From Rodentibacter mrazii (GTDB lineage Bacteria > Pseudomonadota > Gammaproteobacteria > Enterobacterales > Pasteurellaceae), in contig NZ_MLHG01000009.1 in the NCBI RefSeq assembly GCF_001998825.1, positions 1-42,656 of the forward strand: a stretch of DNA of 42,656 nt. The letters are read 5' to 3'. Of the stretch, positions 30,595 through 39,921 are shown piece by piece (within the stretch, counting starts at the first letter, position 1; the number at the start of each line of letters is the position of its first letter). A program made the position numbers and the translations under genes. The notes beneath the pieces were generated by a model. That model made no database searches. It had not been told where the DNA came from and saw only the letters and a list, made by a program, of their open reading frames with translations.

Positions 30595-31227
30595 TTAAGC
30601 CGACCCACCCGCTTTCTTGCGCAGAATTCGATTTGCACATTCTGCCGCTACGGTTAATCCGCCTGCCATCATAATAATGTCTTTTAAGATCAAACGTCCG
30701 GCGGCAGATAAGTAAGGGAAGCCATAATTTGGGGTAGGCAAATCACCGCCTAAATTAGGTACCCAGGTTTCCGGTGTGGTAATCAGGAACGAAAGCGTAA
30801 CAATTGACATACCGAAGGTCAAGAGTCCGCCAATCAACCCGATGTTGGCATTCCAAATCCCCATCAGGGTTAAAATACCAATGCTCACAATCACCACGCC
30901 TAATCCGTAAGAGAAGGTATAAGTACCATTTTGCTTATGCCATTCAATATTTTTTTGCACCATTTTTCCTTCAGGGTTCTTGTGTAAGACATATTCTTTA
31001 ACCATTTCGCCTTTTTCATTTGGTGCATATTTATCGCTGTTATTATAAAAAAAGCTCATAAAAGGGCTATTAGATACGAAATGTGCAATACCGTCCGCTT
31101 CGTATTGGAAGGCTTTTAAGCCACCAATCCAAGCCATCACAATAAAAATGGCAATTCGAATAAAATTAATAAATTGACGTTGCCAAGGGGCAATAATTTT
31201 AGCAATAAATTCGATCAACACTTGCAT
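30595..31227 (-). CDS. DUF417 inner-membrane protein, RclC/YkgB-like
   Basis: This 210-aa protein with four hydrophobic segments matches E. coli RclC (about 197) in order: IRIAIFIVMAWIGGLKAFQYEADGI, VSNSPFMSFFY, YTFSYGLGVVIV, VTLSFLITTPETWVP, GFPYLSAAGRLILKD. RclC is the membrane component of the rclABC regulon, which protects against reactive chlorine. Its biochemical role is unknown. No rclA or rclB lies in the window. A polar insertion (residues about 65-100) lies between the first and second membrane segments. GGAG precedes the ATG. It is transcribed away from argH. Confidence 0.85.
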   Translation of the reverse strand: MQVLIEFIAKIIAPWQRQFINFIRIAIFIVMAWIGGLKAFQYEADGIAHFVSNSPFMSFFYNNSDKYAPNEKGEMVKEYVLHKNPEGKMVQKNIEWHKQNGTYTFSYGLGVVIVSIGILTLMGIWNANIGLIGGLLTFGMSIVTLSFLITTPETWVPNLGGDLPTPNYGFPYLSAAGRLILKDIIMMAGGLTVAAECANRILRKKAGGSA

Positions 31228-31265
31228 AAGATAACTCCTAATTATTAATGATAAATCGGGGGCGG

Positions 31266-31294
31266 ATTTTAAAGTAATTAAACTGAAGTTATTA
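31266..31294 (-). promoter_or_regulatory. Possible promoter of the RclC-like gene
   Basis: On the minus strand the -10 is TAAAAT (31266-31271), with a 17-bp spacer and a poor -35, TAATAA (31289-31294). The poor -35 and the direct repeat 6 bp upstream fit an activator-dependent promoter. Confidence 0.4.
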
Positions 31295-31300
31295 GATGAT

Positions 31301-31337
31301 TTGTCTTAATCTATCCATAAATTGTCTCATTCTATCC
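31301..31337. repeat. Direct repeat in 21-bp register, candidate AraC-type operator
   Basis: TTGTCTTAATCTATCC (31301-31316) and TTGTCTCATTCTATCC (31322-31337) match at 14 of 16 positions. Starts are 21 bp apart, i.e. two helical turns, as for AraC I1/I2 half-sites. They lie 74-110 bp upstream of the RclC-like start codon. Binding by the adjacent AraC regulator is inferred. Confidence 0.6.
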
Positions 31338-31367
31338 TCGAAGATATTGGCGATTTCTTTAAAATAT

Positions 31368-31396
31368 TTCACTTATTTAGGGGGAATTGATAGAAT
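31368..31396 (+). promoter_or_regulatory. Possible argH promoter
   Basis: TTCACT (31368-31373), 17-bp spacer, TAGAAT (31391-31396). The argH start is 69 bp downstream, across an uptake sequence (31425-31433). Confidence 0.35.
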
Positions 31397-31464
31397 ATTC
31401 CCTTCAAAAATTCCGTATATTTTGACCGCACTTTGGGGTCATTGATGATAAGAAAGAGGATATT

Positions 31465-32838
31465 ATGGCACTTTGGGGTGGGCGTTTTACACAAGCGGCA
31501 GATAAGCGTTTTAAAGATTTTAATGATTCATTACGTTTTGATTATCGTCTAGCCGAACAGGATATCGAAGGATCAATCGGTTGGTCGAAAGCGTTAGTCA
31601 AAGTGAATGTATTAACGCCGGAGGAAAAGCAGCAATTAGAACAAGCATTAAACGAATTATTGATCGAAGTGCGGTCAAATCCGCAAGCGATTTTGCAAGA
31701 TGAAGCAGAAGATATTCACAGTTGGGTGGAAAGTAAACTGATTGATAAAGTGGGGAATCTTGGCAAAAAATTGCATACCGGACGTAGCCGTAATGATCAA
31801 GTCGCACTTGATATTAAAATGTGGTGTAAACAACGTGTGATCGAATTACAGGATTCAATTCGGAATTTGCAACGTCATTTAGTGCAAACCGCTGAAAATA
31901 CACAGGATGCCGTGATGCCGGGTTACACCCATCTCCAACGTGCGCAACCTATCACCTTTGCCCATTGGTGTATGGCTTATGTAGAAATGTTTGATCGGGA
32001 TTACACCCGTTTGACCGATGCGTATAAACGTATGAATACTTGTCCGCTTGGTAGTGGTGCGTTGGCAGGTACGGCTTATGCGGTAGATCGCGATACACTT
32101 GCTCAAGATTTAGGATTTAATTTTGCGACCCGTAATAGTTTGGACAGCGTGTCGGATCGTGATCATATCGTAGAATTACTTTCTACCGCATCCCTGAGTA
32201 TGGCACATCTCTCCCGTTTTGCAGAAGATATGATTATTTTTAATAGTGGAGAAGCAAACTTCGTAGAATTATCAGATCGTGTAACTTCAGGTTCATCTTT
32301 AATGCCGCAAAAGAAAAATCCGGATGCCTGCGAATTAATTCGTGGCAAAGCTGGTCGCGTAATGGGCGCTTTAACCGGTACGTTGATGACTTTAAAGGGA
32401 TTGCCACTCGCCTATAACAAAGATATGCAAGAAGATAAAGAGGGCATTTTCGATGCCTTGGATACTTGGCAAGATTGTTTGGACATGGCAACTTTCGTAT
32501 TGGACGAGTTAAAAGTGAACGTTGAACGTACCCGTGAAGCCGCCTTAAAAGGCTATTCAAATGCGACTGAATTGGCTGATTATCTTGTTGCTAAAGGCTT
32601 ACCTTTCCGTGATTCCCATCATATTGTGGGGGAAACAGTGGTGTATGCGATTGAAAAAGGCAAAGGGTTGGAAGATTTAACTATTCCGGAATTTCGTCAG
32701 TTTAGCGAGGTGGTGGGAGATGATGTGTACGACATTCTTTCCCTTCAATCTTGCTTGGATAAACGTTGTGCGAAAGGCGGCGTTTCACCATTGAGAGTAG
32801 CAGAAGCCATTGCTGAGGCGAAAGCAAGATTTGCTTAA
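31465..32838 (+). CDS. argH: Argininosuccinate lyase
   Basis: This 457-aa enzyme of the fumarase/aspartase superfamily (E. coli ArgH is 457) splits argininosuccinate to arginine and fumarate, the last step of arginine synthesis. It has [17 protein letters not shown] at the start, [28 protein letters not shown], and the superfamily signature [22 protein letters not shown] precedes the ATG. No other arginine genes are adjacent. An in-frame uptake sequence (31667-31675) reads Glu-Val-Arg-Ser. Confidence 0.97.
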   Translation: MALWGGRFTQAADKRFKDFNDSLRFDYRLAEQDIEGSIGWSKALVKVNVLTPEEKQQLEQALNELLIEVRSNPQAILQDEAEDIHSWVESKLIDKVGNLGKKLHTGRSRNDQVALDIKMWCKQRVIELQDSIRNLQRHLVQTAENTQDAVMPGYTHLQRAQPITFAHWCMAYVEMFDRDYTRLTDAYKRMNTCPLGSGALAGTAYAVDRDTLAQDLGFNFATRNSLDSVSDRDHIVELLSTASLSMAHLSRFAEDMIIFNSGEANFVELSDRVTSGSSLMPQKKNPDACELIRGKAGRVMGALTGTLMTLKGLPLAYNKDMQEDKEGIFDALDTWQDCLDMATFVLDELKVNVERTREAALKGYSNATELADYLVAKGLPFRDSHHIVGETVVYAIEKGKGLEDLTIPEFRQFSEVVGDDVYDILSLQSCLDKRCAKGGVSPLRVAEAIAEAKARFA

Positions 32839-32853
32839 CGGATAAAGTAAATA

Positions 32854-32899
32854 AAAAAGTGCGGTCAAGAAAATATTTGAATTTCTGACCGCACTTTTT
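32854..32899. terminator. Paired uptake-sequence terminator between argH and yajQ
   Basis: Two facing uptake sequences form a 14-bp perfect stem (32854-32867 with 32886-32899), extended inward by AGAAA/TTTCT-type pairs. It ends both convergent transcripts. Confidence 0.85.
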
Positions 32900-32913
32900 C
32901 TTGGGTAAAAGAA

Positions 32914-33417
<504 letters not shown>

Positions 33418-33423
33418 CTAACG

Positions 33424-34368
33424 TTAAATTCTTTCTCTTGCACTTAAAAGACACAAAAGTGCGGTCAAGTCAGCAAAGTTTACCACAATTTGCGCTTGTT
33501 GTTGCACTTTAGGTTTGGCGTGGAAGGCGACCCCTAATCCCGCTACATTCATCATCGCTAAATCATTCGCGCCGTCGCCAATGGCAATGGTATTCTCCGG
33601 TGCAATGCCATATTCATCACGCAAGCGTTGAAGTGTTTGTGCTTTATATTGCGCATCCACAACATCACCTTTAATTAAACCGGTAAGCTTGCCATTCACA
33701 ATGTCAAATTGATTGGAAACGGCGCAGTCTAATTCCAATAAATCTTTTAAATAATCGGCGAAGTAAGTAAAGCCACCGGAAGCAATGGCGGTTTTCCAAC
33801 CGTGTTTTTGTAAGGTTTGTAGGGTTTCCGGCAAGCCGGGCATTAAGGGTAAATTTGACCGCACTTCTTGTAGAATACTTTCAGGCGCCTCCTTCAATGT
33901 ACTGACTCGGCGACGTAAACTCTGTTCAAAATCCAGTTCGCCCCGCATCGCACTTTCGGTAATGGCAGACACTAATTCACCTGTGCCGGCAAGTTTGGCG
34001 ATTTCATCAATACATTCAATTTGGATTGCAGTGGAATCCATATCCATCACTAATAATCCCTTTTCCGATAACTTAGCCTTGAAGTTGAGTCGGGCAATAT
34101 CTAAACCTAGCTTGTGTGCAATCGCAAGGAATGTCTCTTGCCATTCTCCTTTAAGTAAAACGATTGTATTTTTAGCCATATTCCAAGCATCAAAACACTG
34201 AAAATTTTGACCGCACTTTTGCTGAAATTGAGTGAGTGTTGAAAGGTTTAATTGTGTGCCGTAGAGAATGAAATCATTGTCTAATAGGGCAAGGGGCGAA
34301 TTGGGCAAAAGTGCGGTTGGAAATGTTGGGTATTTTTGTGTAATACTTGCAAGGTTTTGAATTTGCAT
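33424..34368 (-). CDS. serB: Phosphoserine phosphatase
   Basis: This 314-aa HAD-family enzyme (E. coli SerB is 322) makes serine from phosphoserine. The nucleophile motif DMDST is at residues 109-113. ESAMRGELDFEQSLRRRV, the SGGF motif and GDGANDLAMM follow. The N-terminal ~100 residues are the poorly conserved ACT-like extension. Four uptake sequences lie within the gene (33457, 33858, 34210, 34309), the highest density in this window; they encode Thr-Ala-Leu twice, Glu-Val-Arg-Ser and Lys-Cys-Gly. It diverges from ytjB, as in E. coli. Confidence 0.96.
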   Translation of the reverse strand: MQIQNLASITQKYPTFPTALLPNSPLALLDNDFILYGTQLNLSTLTQFQQKCGQNFQCFDAWNMAKNTIVLLKGEWQETFLAIAHKLGLDIARLNFKAKLSEKGLLVMDMDSTAIQIECIDEIAKLAGTGELVSAITESAMRGELDFEQSLRRRVSTLKEAPESILQEVRSNLPLMPGLPETLQTLQKHGWKTAIASGGFTYFADYLKDLLELDCAVSNQFDIVNGKLTGLIKGDVVDAQYKAQTLQRLRDEYGIAPENTIAIGDGANDLAMMNVAGLGVAFHAKPKVQQQAQIVVNFADLTALLCLLSARERI

Positions 34369-34438
34369 AGAGAATCCTGTAAATTGTGAAAATTAAAACT
34401 ATTCTAGCCGATTTAAGGGCAAATTGGGGGAAAATAAC

Positions 34439-35107
34439 TTGCATTTAATTAAAGAAAAATTAACCAAATCTGTGATGCTTGTGATGATTTTGAGCCTTTG
34501 TTTTGGTGCGTTGGTGATTATTTTGTTTGGTGTGCAACAATTTAAGATTAGTTCGCAGTTTGCGAGTGTGAATCAGGTGGCTAATTTGTCCCATATCCTC
34601 GTACGCCAACAGGCTAATTTGTTTTCCGTATTGTTGGTGAATAATACAGAATCTGAAAAACTGAAGGAAAATTTAGATAATTTTGTACAGGAACATTTTG
34701 TATTGGATGCTTCAATTTATAATGCACAGGGAAAATTACTGGCGCAAAGTACCGACTCGGAAAGTTTGCGTTTACATTTAGGGCTTGAAACGAATGAGGA
34801 AGAAAATACCGGGCAGCAAATTGTTGAACCGATTTATTCTAATTTAGGTATTCAGGGTTTTTTACGTGTCACCTTTGACGGGCAATATGCGCAAACCTCC
34901 CAAAGTAAAATTAATCAAATTTTTCGTCAACTGTACGGTGAACTGATAGTGGTATTTTTATTAGGCGTAGTATTGGCGAGTTCTATTCACTATTTTTTAA
35001 GCCATTATCGTCGTGCTTATCGCAAAGCGAATGAACCTAAAAAAACACTCAATTTACCGATTAAATCCAATATCCAACGGTATCGCCAAAGACGGCGTAG
35101 AACATAA
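34439..35107 (+). CDS. ytjB: YtjB/Smp-like membrane protein
   Basis: I take the TTG at 34439, giving 222 aa, because GGGGGAAAA lies 8 nt before it. A TTG at 34424 would add five residues but lacks a ribosome-binding site. The protein has an N-terminal membrane segment (residues about 11-31), a periplasmic region (about 35-160) and a second membrane segment (about 163-182), with a basic C-terminal tail. This layout and its position divergent from serB match E. coli YtjB/Smp. The function is unknown. Confidence 0.8.
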   Translation: MHLIKEKLTKSVMLVMILSLCFGALVIILFGVQQFKISSQFASVNQVANLSHILVRQQANLFSVLLVNNTESEKLKENLDNFVQEHFVLDASIYNAQGKLLAQSTDSESLRLHLGLETNEEENTGQQIVEPIYSNLGIQGFLRVTFDGQYAQTSQSKINQIFRQLYGELIVVFLLGVVLASSIHYFLSHYRRAYRKANEPKKTLNLPIKSNIQRYRQRRRRT

Positions 35108-35212
35108 TTTACGATAGATCATAGATATTGCATAAAATTTCAATTATTTTGCCTAAATGACGAAATAAATAAGGTAGAATAGGAAAAAATTTACTTTAGA
35201 CAGGAGAACAAT

Positions 35213-37210
35213 ATGGCAACTCGCAGACAATTAGCCAACGCAATCCGTTTCTTATCTATGGATGCGGTACAAAAAGCAAAATCAGGCCACCCAGGTGCTC
35301 CAATGGGCATGGCGGATATTGCTGAAGTATTATGGCGTGATTTCTTAAAACATAATCCGACCAATCCGAAATGGGCAGATCGTGACCGCTTTGTTTTATC
35401 CAACGGGCATGGTTCAATGCTGATTTACAGCTTGTTACATTTAACCGGTTATGATCTTTCCATTGAAGATTTAAAACAATTCCGTCAACTACATTCTAAA
35501 ACACCGGGCCATCCGGAATATGGCTATGCACCGGGCGTTGAAACTACAACCGGCCCGCTAGGTCAAGGGATTACCAATGCGGTAGGTATGGCGATTGCAG
35601 AAAAAACGTTAGGCGGTCAATTTAACCGTGAAGGCCATGATATTGTCGATCACTATACTTATGTATTCTTAGGCGACGGTTGTTTAATGGAAGGCATTTC
35701 TCATGAGGCTTGTTCTTTAGCGGGGACACTCGGTTTAGGCAAATTAATTGCTTTCTATGATGACAACAATATTTCTATTGACGGTCATGTTGACGGCTGG
35801 TTTAGCGATGACACGGCAGCCCGTTTTGAAGCTTACGGTTGGCAGGTTATTCGCAATGTAGATGGTCACGATGCTGAACAAATTCGTGCGGCGACTATTC
35901 TTGCCCAAGCAGAAAAAGAAAAACCGACCTTAATTATTTGCAAAACCATTATTGGTTTTGGTTCACCAAACAAAGCTAATTCTCATGATAGCCACGGTGC
36001 ACCTTTAGGTGATGAAGAAATCGCCTTAACCCGTCAAGCATTAAATTGGGATTATGCACCGTTTGAAATTCCGGCAGAATACTATGCCGAGTGGGATGCA
36101 AAAGCGAAAGGTGCGGCAGCTGAAAAATCGTGGGAAGAAAAATTTGCTGCGTACGAAAAAGCCTATCCTGAGTTAGCGGCTGAGTTTAGACGTCGTACGA
36201 CTGGTGAATTACCGGCGGATTGGTCAACATATTCTCAAGCCTTCATTGAAAAATTACAATCTAATCCGGCAAGTATTGCAAGCCGTAAAGCCTCACAAAA
36301 TGCGATTGAAGCCTATGCACAAGTATTGCCTGAGTTTTTAGGTGGTTCGGCGGATTTAGCAAGTTCTAACCTCACCTTATGGAGCGGTTCAAAACCAATC
36401 CGTGCAAATGAAAATGTGGATGGCAACTACATCAACTATGGTGTACGTGAATTTGGTATGTCAGCCATCATGAACGGTATTGCTTTACACGGTGGCTTCA
36501 TTCCTTATGGTGCAACCTTCTTAATGTTCTATGAATACGCTCACAATGCAGTGCGTATGGCGGCATTAATGAAACAACGCGCATTGTTTGTTTACACCCA
36601 CGATTCTATCGGCTTAGGCGAAGATGGTCCAACCCATCAACCGATTGAGCAGACGGCTTCATTACGCTTAATTCCAAATCTTGAAACCTGGAGACCTTGC
36701 GATCAGGTTGAATCAGCGGTGGCGTGGCAACAAGCGGTAGAACGTCAAGACGGCCCGAGTGCATTAATCTTCACCCGTCAAAACTTGGCACAAATGGACC
36801 GCACTTCTGAGCAATTAGCGAATGTGGCACGCGGTGCTTATATCTTAAAAGACAGCAACGGCACACCGGATTTAATCTTAATTGCAACGGGTTCGGAAGT
36901 GGAACTTGCCGTTAAAGCGGCAGATGTGCTTGCTGCAGAAGGTAAAAACGTGCGTGTGGTTTCAATGCCAAGCACCAACCGTTTCGATAAACAAGACGAA
37001 GCATTCCGTGAAAGTGTCTTGCCTTCCTCTGTCACTAAGCGTGTTGCGATTGAAGCGGGAATTTCTGATTTCTGGTATAAATACGTGGGCTTTGCCGGTC
37101 GTATCGTGGGAATGAATTCATTCGGTGAGTCTGCGCCGGCTGATCAGTTATTCAAATTGTTCGGTTTCACTGTGGATAACGTGGTAGCGACAGCGAAAGA
37201 AATTCTTTAA
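35213..37210 (+). CDS. tkt: Transketolase
   Basis: This 665-aa thiamine-diphosphate enzyme (E. coli TktA is 663) moves two-carbon units in the pentose phosphate pathway. The N-terminal [21 protein letters not shown], the ThDP motif [18 protein letters not shown]...NN and the GPLGQG loop are present. The central YPYGATF-like region and the C-terminal domain ending in VVATAKEIL follow. AGGAG precedes the ATG. An in-frame uptake sequence at 36798-36806 reads Asp-Arg-Thr. It ends with a terminator at 37223. Confidence 0.97.
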   Translation: MATRRQLANAIRFLSMDAVQKAKSGHPGAPMGMADIAEVLWRDFLKHNPTNPKWADRDRFVLSNGHGSMLIYSLLHLTGYDLSIEDLKQFRQLHSKTPGHPEYGYAPGVETTTGPLGQGITNAVGMAIAEKTLGGQFNREGHDIVDHYTYVFLGDGCLMEGISHEACSLAGTLGLGKLIAFYDDNNISIDGHVDGWFSDDTAARFEAYGWQVIRNVDGHDAEQIRAATILAQAEKEKPTLIICKTIIGFGSPNKANSHDSHGAPLGDEEIALTRQALNWDYAPFEIPAEYYAEWDAKAKGAAAEKSWEEKFAAYEKAYPELAAEFRRRTTGELPADWSTYSQAFIEKLQSNPASIASRKASQNAIEAYAQVLPEFLGGSADLASSNLTLWSGSKPIRANENVDGNYINYGVREFGMSAIMNGIALHGGFIPYGATFLMFYEYAHNAVRMAALMKQRALFVYTHDSIGLGEDGPTHQPIEQTASLRLIPNLETWRPCDQVESAVAWQQAVERQDGPSALIFTRQNLAQMDRTSEQLANVARGAYILKDSNGTPDLILIATGSEVELAVKAADVLAAEGKNVRVVSMPSTNRFDKQDEAFRESVLPSSVTKRVAIEAGISDFWYKYVGFAGRIVGMNSFGESAPADQLFKLFGFTVDNVVATAKEIL

Positions 37211-37222
37211 TTTTAAACTTAG

Positions 37223-37248
37223 AAAGGTGGGATATTCCCACCTTTTTT
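37223..37248 (+). terminator. Terminator of tkt
   Basis: AAAGGTGGGA (37223-37232) pairs with TCCCACCTTT (37236-37245) with a 3-nt loop and a T run. It is followed by a convergent gene. Confidence 0.85.
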
Positions 37249-37290
37249 ATGCAATAGTGCTTTTTTTGATCGGAAAATTCGTTCTATCCT

Positions 37291-37863
37291 TTATTCTTCT
37301 CCACTTGTTACATTCACCCCTTTTCCTATTTTGTAAAACTGTCCACCTGCAATATAGTGCAGGGTTTTCAGTTCATCAGGTGCATCATCAAATTGCCAAT
37401 GTCCCTTGTTAAAAATACGATCATCTGCCCATGATGCAAGCACTTCACCGATAAACATATCGTGTTTCTCGTGATTTTCAGGCTCGGGAATCACTTTACA
37501 GATAATCCAAGCAGCACAGCCTTCCACCAAGGGAACATCGAAGCCTTCTTGATAAAATAGCCTCAATTTATCTAATTTGTCTGGATTTTCTTTACGGCTC
37601 AGTCCCATTTCGACAACTAATTTAGCTTGTTTCACGATGGGAATTTGTACGGCAAAATAACCGCTCTTTTCAATCAATTTTCGTGTATAAGCGGCTTTGT
37701 CGATGATTACCATTAATTTGGCTTTCGGTAGATAGTCCACTGCACAGACCCACGCTGCAGACATCACATTTTCAATGCCCTCTGCTTTAGCGGAAATCAT
37801 CGTTGTTGGACCGTGGTTGATTAAGCGATAGAATTTTTCCAGTTCAACAGGTTTAATTGCCAT
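37291..37863 (-). CDS. Flavin reductase-like FMN-binding protein (flavoredoxin type)
   Basis: This 190-aa protein has the flavin-reductase-like split-barrel signature: FYRLINHGPTTMISAKAEG, NVMSAAWVCAVDYLPKAKLMV, RKLIEKSGYFAVQIP, and near the end GEVLASWADD. Such proteins bind FMN and act as NAD(P)H:flavin reductases or electron carriers; the specific reaction cannot be read from sequence. ACAAGGAAC precedes the ATG. An uptake sequence lies 25 bp upstream (37888-37896). It is isolated on the minus strand next to an OYE-type reductase. Confidence 0.85.
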   Translation of the reverse strand: MAIKPVELEKFYRLINHGPTTMISAKAEGIENVMSAAWVCAVDYLPKAKLMVIIDKAAYTRKLIEKSGYFAVQIPIVKQAKLVVEMGLSRKENPDKLDKLRLFYQEGFDVPLVEGCAAWIICKVIPEPENHEKHDMFIGEVLASWADDRIFNKGHWQFDDAPDELKTLHYIAGGQFYKIGKGVNVTSGEE

Positions 37864-38235
37864 TTTTTGTTCCTTGTTTATTGATAAAAGTGCGGTTGGT
37901 TTTTTACCGTGTTTTGAGTTCTTAGTAAATATACAAAGGGGAAAATATAGGGTGACCGTGACGTTATTTTTTTCAACATATTGAGATTGTCGGTTTTTAT
38001 AACGGACGTCATCGTTACGCCCCCTACCGAATCAACAACTATTCGGTATTATCCGTTGCACAAATCTGTTTTTGGGGTAGGGACACACAGCGTGTGTCCG
38101 TATTTCAATATGTTATAAGCGGACACACGTAGTGTGTCCCTACATATCATTGAAATGTCTATTTTGTGCATTTGCTACATAATACTGCAACGATTAGATA
38201 GGTTCGTGTTGACAATTTTATTGAAAATTATTTTG
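37864..38235. other. Palindrome-rich intergenic region
   Basis: This 372-bp gap holds an uptake sequence (37888-37896), a nested inverted repeat (AACGGA at 38001-38006 with TCCGTT at 38052-38057, enclosing TACCGAAT/ATTCGGTA at 38025-38032/38041-38048), and the REP-like element at 38077-38143. I see no coding potential. Confidence 0.6.
38077..38143. repeat. REP-like double palindrome
   Basis: Outer arms GTAGGGACACAC (38077-38088) and GTGTGTCCCTAC (38132-38143) match exactly. Inner arms GTGTGTCCG (38092-38100) and CGGACACAC (38120-38128) also match, so each half is a short palindrome and the whole forms a cruciform around a 19-nt centre. Such units recur in Pasteurellaceae and other genomes, as I remember them, but only one copy is in this window. 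Confidence 0.7.
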
Positions 38236-39372
38236 TTAAATATCTACCGGTTGCCATACTTTCCCTTTCACTGGTGGTAACCAAGCACCACCCACTACGC
38301 ACATTTCCCACAATCGGTTTGGAATACCATAATGATCTGCTTGATTTGGGTCAAGCTCGGTGATGATTTCTTGTAAGCGATTTTCTCGAATTAACGTGGC
38401 AATGTTGGGATTAATCATCACAGTTTTACCGAGACCAATAAATTCTGCCCAACCTGTTTGATAGGCAGCGAGGATTTGTTCTGCGGTGAATAGATTACCA
38501 ACACCGATAAGCGGTAGTTTACCGTTGATGCGTTCGTGTATTAATGCTAAGCGGGTTTGATTGCTGTCGGTACCACGACGGGCTTTTTTGTAAAAATCCC
38601 ACAGGGAAACGTGCAAATATTGCAACGGTTTTTGAACTAATTCGTCAATGAGTGCAAAGGTATCCACCATTGTTAACCCATTGTCGCCACTTTCTTCAGG
38701 AGAAAAACGATAGCCGATGATGAAATCTGGACGATGATATTTTTCACGCATAGCGATGACTGTATCGACTATAGCAAGGGGAAAACGCAAACGATTTTCT
38801 AGGCTACCTCCCCATTGATCAGTACGTCGGTTGCTTTGGGCTGAGAAAAACTGTTGGATTAAGTAACCGTTTGCGCCGTGGATTTCCACACCGTCAAAAC
38901 CAGCTTTGATAGCTAATTCTGTGGCGTTAGCAAAACTTGAGATCAGCTCATGGATTTCATTATTGGTCAATGCTCGGCTACCGCTGCTTTCATCTTCAGA
39001 GGGGGCGACTTTATCTTTGCCGTTTAATAATTCCGTAATGGCAAGTTTACCCCCATGGTGAATTTGCAAAATGGCTTTTGCACCTTGGTTTTTAATTATA
39101 TCTGCGGTTACTTTTAGACTATCTAATTGGCTTTCGTGAATGGCTTCTGGCTGTCCGTAAAAGGCTTTTCCACCATCTGCCACGAGGGTTGCGGCGGCAA
39201 TAAATAAGCCAATGTCACTAGCACGATTGCTTAGAAAAACACGTTCTTCTTCGCTGATTGTGCCATCATGGTGTGAGGCAAAATGAGTCATTGGGGCAAC
39301 AGCAAGCCGGTTTTTAATTGTGATGCCATTGTTTAATGTATAAGGCTCTAGGATCGGTTGAAATTTGTTCAT
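38236..39372 (-). CDS. Old Yellow Enzyme family NADH:flavin oxidoreductase
   Basis: This 378-aa FMN-dependent TIM-barrel reductase of the OYE family reduces activated C=C bonds of enones, maleimides or quinone-like electrophiles. It has IKNRLAVAPMTHFASH, LQIHHGGK, FDGVEIHGANGYLIQQFFS with the substrate-binding HGAN motif, NRRTDQWGGSLENRLRF, and IGVGNLFTAEQ. It lies second in a minus-strand pair behind the NTF2-like gene, with a 49-bp gap containing a terminator. AAGGAG precedes the ATG. The LysR gene next door and divergent promoters suggest substrate-induced expression. Confidence 0.9.
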   Translation of the reverse strand: MNKFQPILEPYTLNNGITIKNRLAVAPMTHFASHHDGTISEEERVFLSNRASDIGLFIAAATLVADGGKAFYGQPEAIHESQLDSLKVTADIIKNQGAKAILQIHHGGKLAITELLNGKDKVAPSEDESSGSRALTNNEIHELISSFANATELAIKAGFDGVEIHGANGYLIQQFFSAQSNRRTDQWGGSLENRLRFPLAIVDTVIAMREKYHRPDFIIGYRFSPEESGDNGLTMVDTFALIDELVQKPLQYLHVSLWDFYKKARRGTDSNQTRLALIHERINGKLPLIGVGNLFTAEQILAAYQTGWAEFIGLGKTVMINPNIATLIRENRLQEIITELDPNQADHYGIPNRLWEMCVVGGAWLPPVKGKVWQPVDI

Positions 39373-39394
39373 GATTTATCTCCTTTAATAGCGT

Positions 39395-39418
39395 AAAAGG
39401 CGGAAATTTCCGCCTTAT
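39395..39418 (-). terminator. Palindromic terminator between the NTF2-like and OYE genes
   Basis: AAGGCGGAAA (39397-39406) directly abuts its complement TTTCCGCCTT (39407-39416), a perfect 20-bp palindrome. On the minus strand a T run follows. Confidence 0.65.
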
Positions 39419-39421
39419 GGA

Positions 39422-39805
39422 TTAATAATGAGCATGGAAAATTTTACTTACAATTTGCCATGTTCCATTTATTTTTAACAAGTTGAAATAATCAGTAAAA
39501 CCATAGCCGCTTAGATTGTCGGTATCTACACGGGCGGAAGCTGCGTTGCCGGTAATATCAATATAGGCAATCGCAACAGTCGGATTTTCTGAGGGAGTAA
39601 AGTGGTTGTCAATCACAGGGAATAAACTTTCTGTTACAGATCCGCCTGCGATTGCTCCGTTTTCATCCACGCTATACATGGTTGCGACTTCGTGAAAAGC
39701 AGGCTGCATAATCTCGCTTTTCGCTTGTTTCCCGCCTTCACTGTATTCGTTTAATAAAACTTGTTCGATTGCTTTATATTCCGTTGTGTAAGTTGGTTTC
39801 GTCAT
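39422..39805 (-). CDS. NTF2-like (SnoaL/lumazine-binding) family protein
   Basis: From the ATG at 39805 the product is 127 aa, starting MTKPTYTTEYKAIEQVL. A longer start at 39841 would add 12 basic residues and lacks the AGAGGA found 8 nt before the chosen one. The protein fits the NTF2 cone fold: helix-rich N-terminus, PVIDNHFTPSENPTVAIAYIDITGNAASARV, and the C-terminal strands FTDYFNLLKINGTWQIVSKIFHAH. Such proteins are small ligand-binding or isomerase-like enzymes; the substrate is unknown. It is first in an operon with the OYE-type reductase. Confidence 0.82.
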   Translation of the reverse strand: MTKPTYTTEYKAIEQVLLNEYSEGGKQAKSEIMQPAFHEVATMYSVDENGAIAGGSVTESLFPVIDNHFTPSENPTVAIAYIDITGNAASARVDTDNLSGYGFTDYFNLLKINGTWQIVSKIFHAHY

Positions 39806-39841
39806 CTTTCTTTTCCTCTGTTGTTTAAAAGATGGTGGCAT

Positions 39842-39921
39842 TATAGTGATCTAATTTAGATTGACTAGATATCAAATTTAAACTAACTTGTTCAATAATA
39901 TTTGACAATCTATCTTTCACT
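39842..39921. promoter_or_regulatory. Divergent regulatory region, candidate LysR sites
   Basis: These 80 bp between the NTF2-like gene and the LysR gene hold three dyads: ATCTAATTTAGAT (39849-39861), TTGA-N7-TCAA (39861-39875) and TCAA-N6-TTGA (39892-39905). TAGATTG (39857-39863) also pairs with CAATCTA (39906-39912). LysR boxes are T-N11-A dyads, so the first is the best candidate; binding is inferred. Confidence 0.5.

Noticed and set aside
31387-31402. ARG box upstream of argH
   Set aside because: GAATATTC resembles half of an ArgR site, but the flanks do not match the consensus.
37227-37412. 61-residue open frame after tkt
   Set aside because: It begins in the tkt terminator and runs antisense to the flavin reductase gene.
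39861-39875. FNR box in the LysR divergent region
   Set aside because: TTGA-N7-TCAA has one base too many between the half-sites for FNR (TTGAT-N4-ATCAA).
39902-39916. Same octamer AATCTATC as in the RclC-like promoter repeat
   Set aside because: Only eight bases match, without a second copy in 21-bp register; chance in AT-rich DNA is likely.
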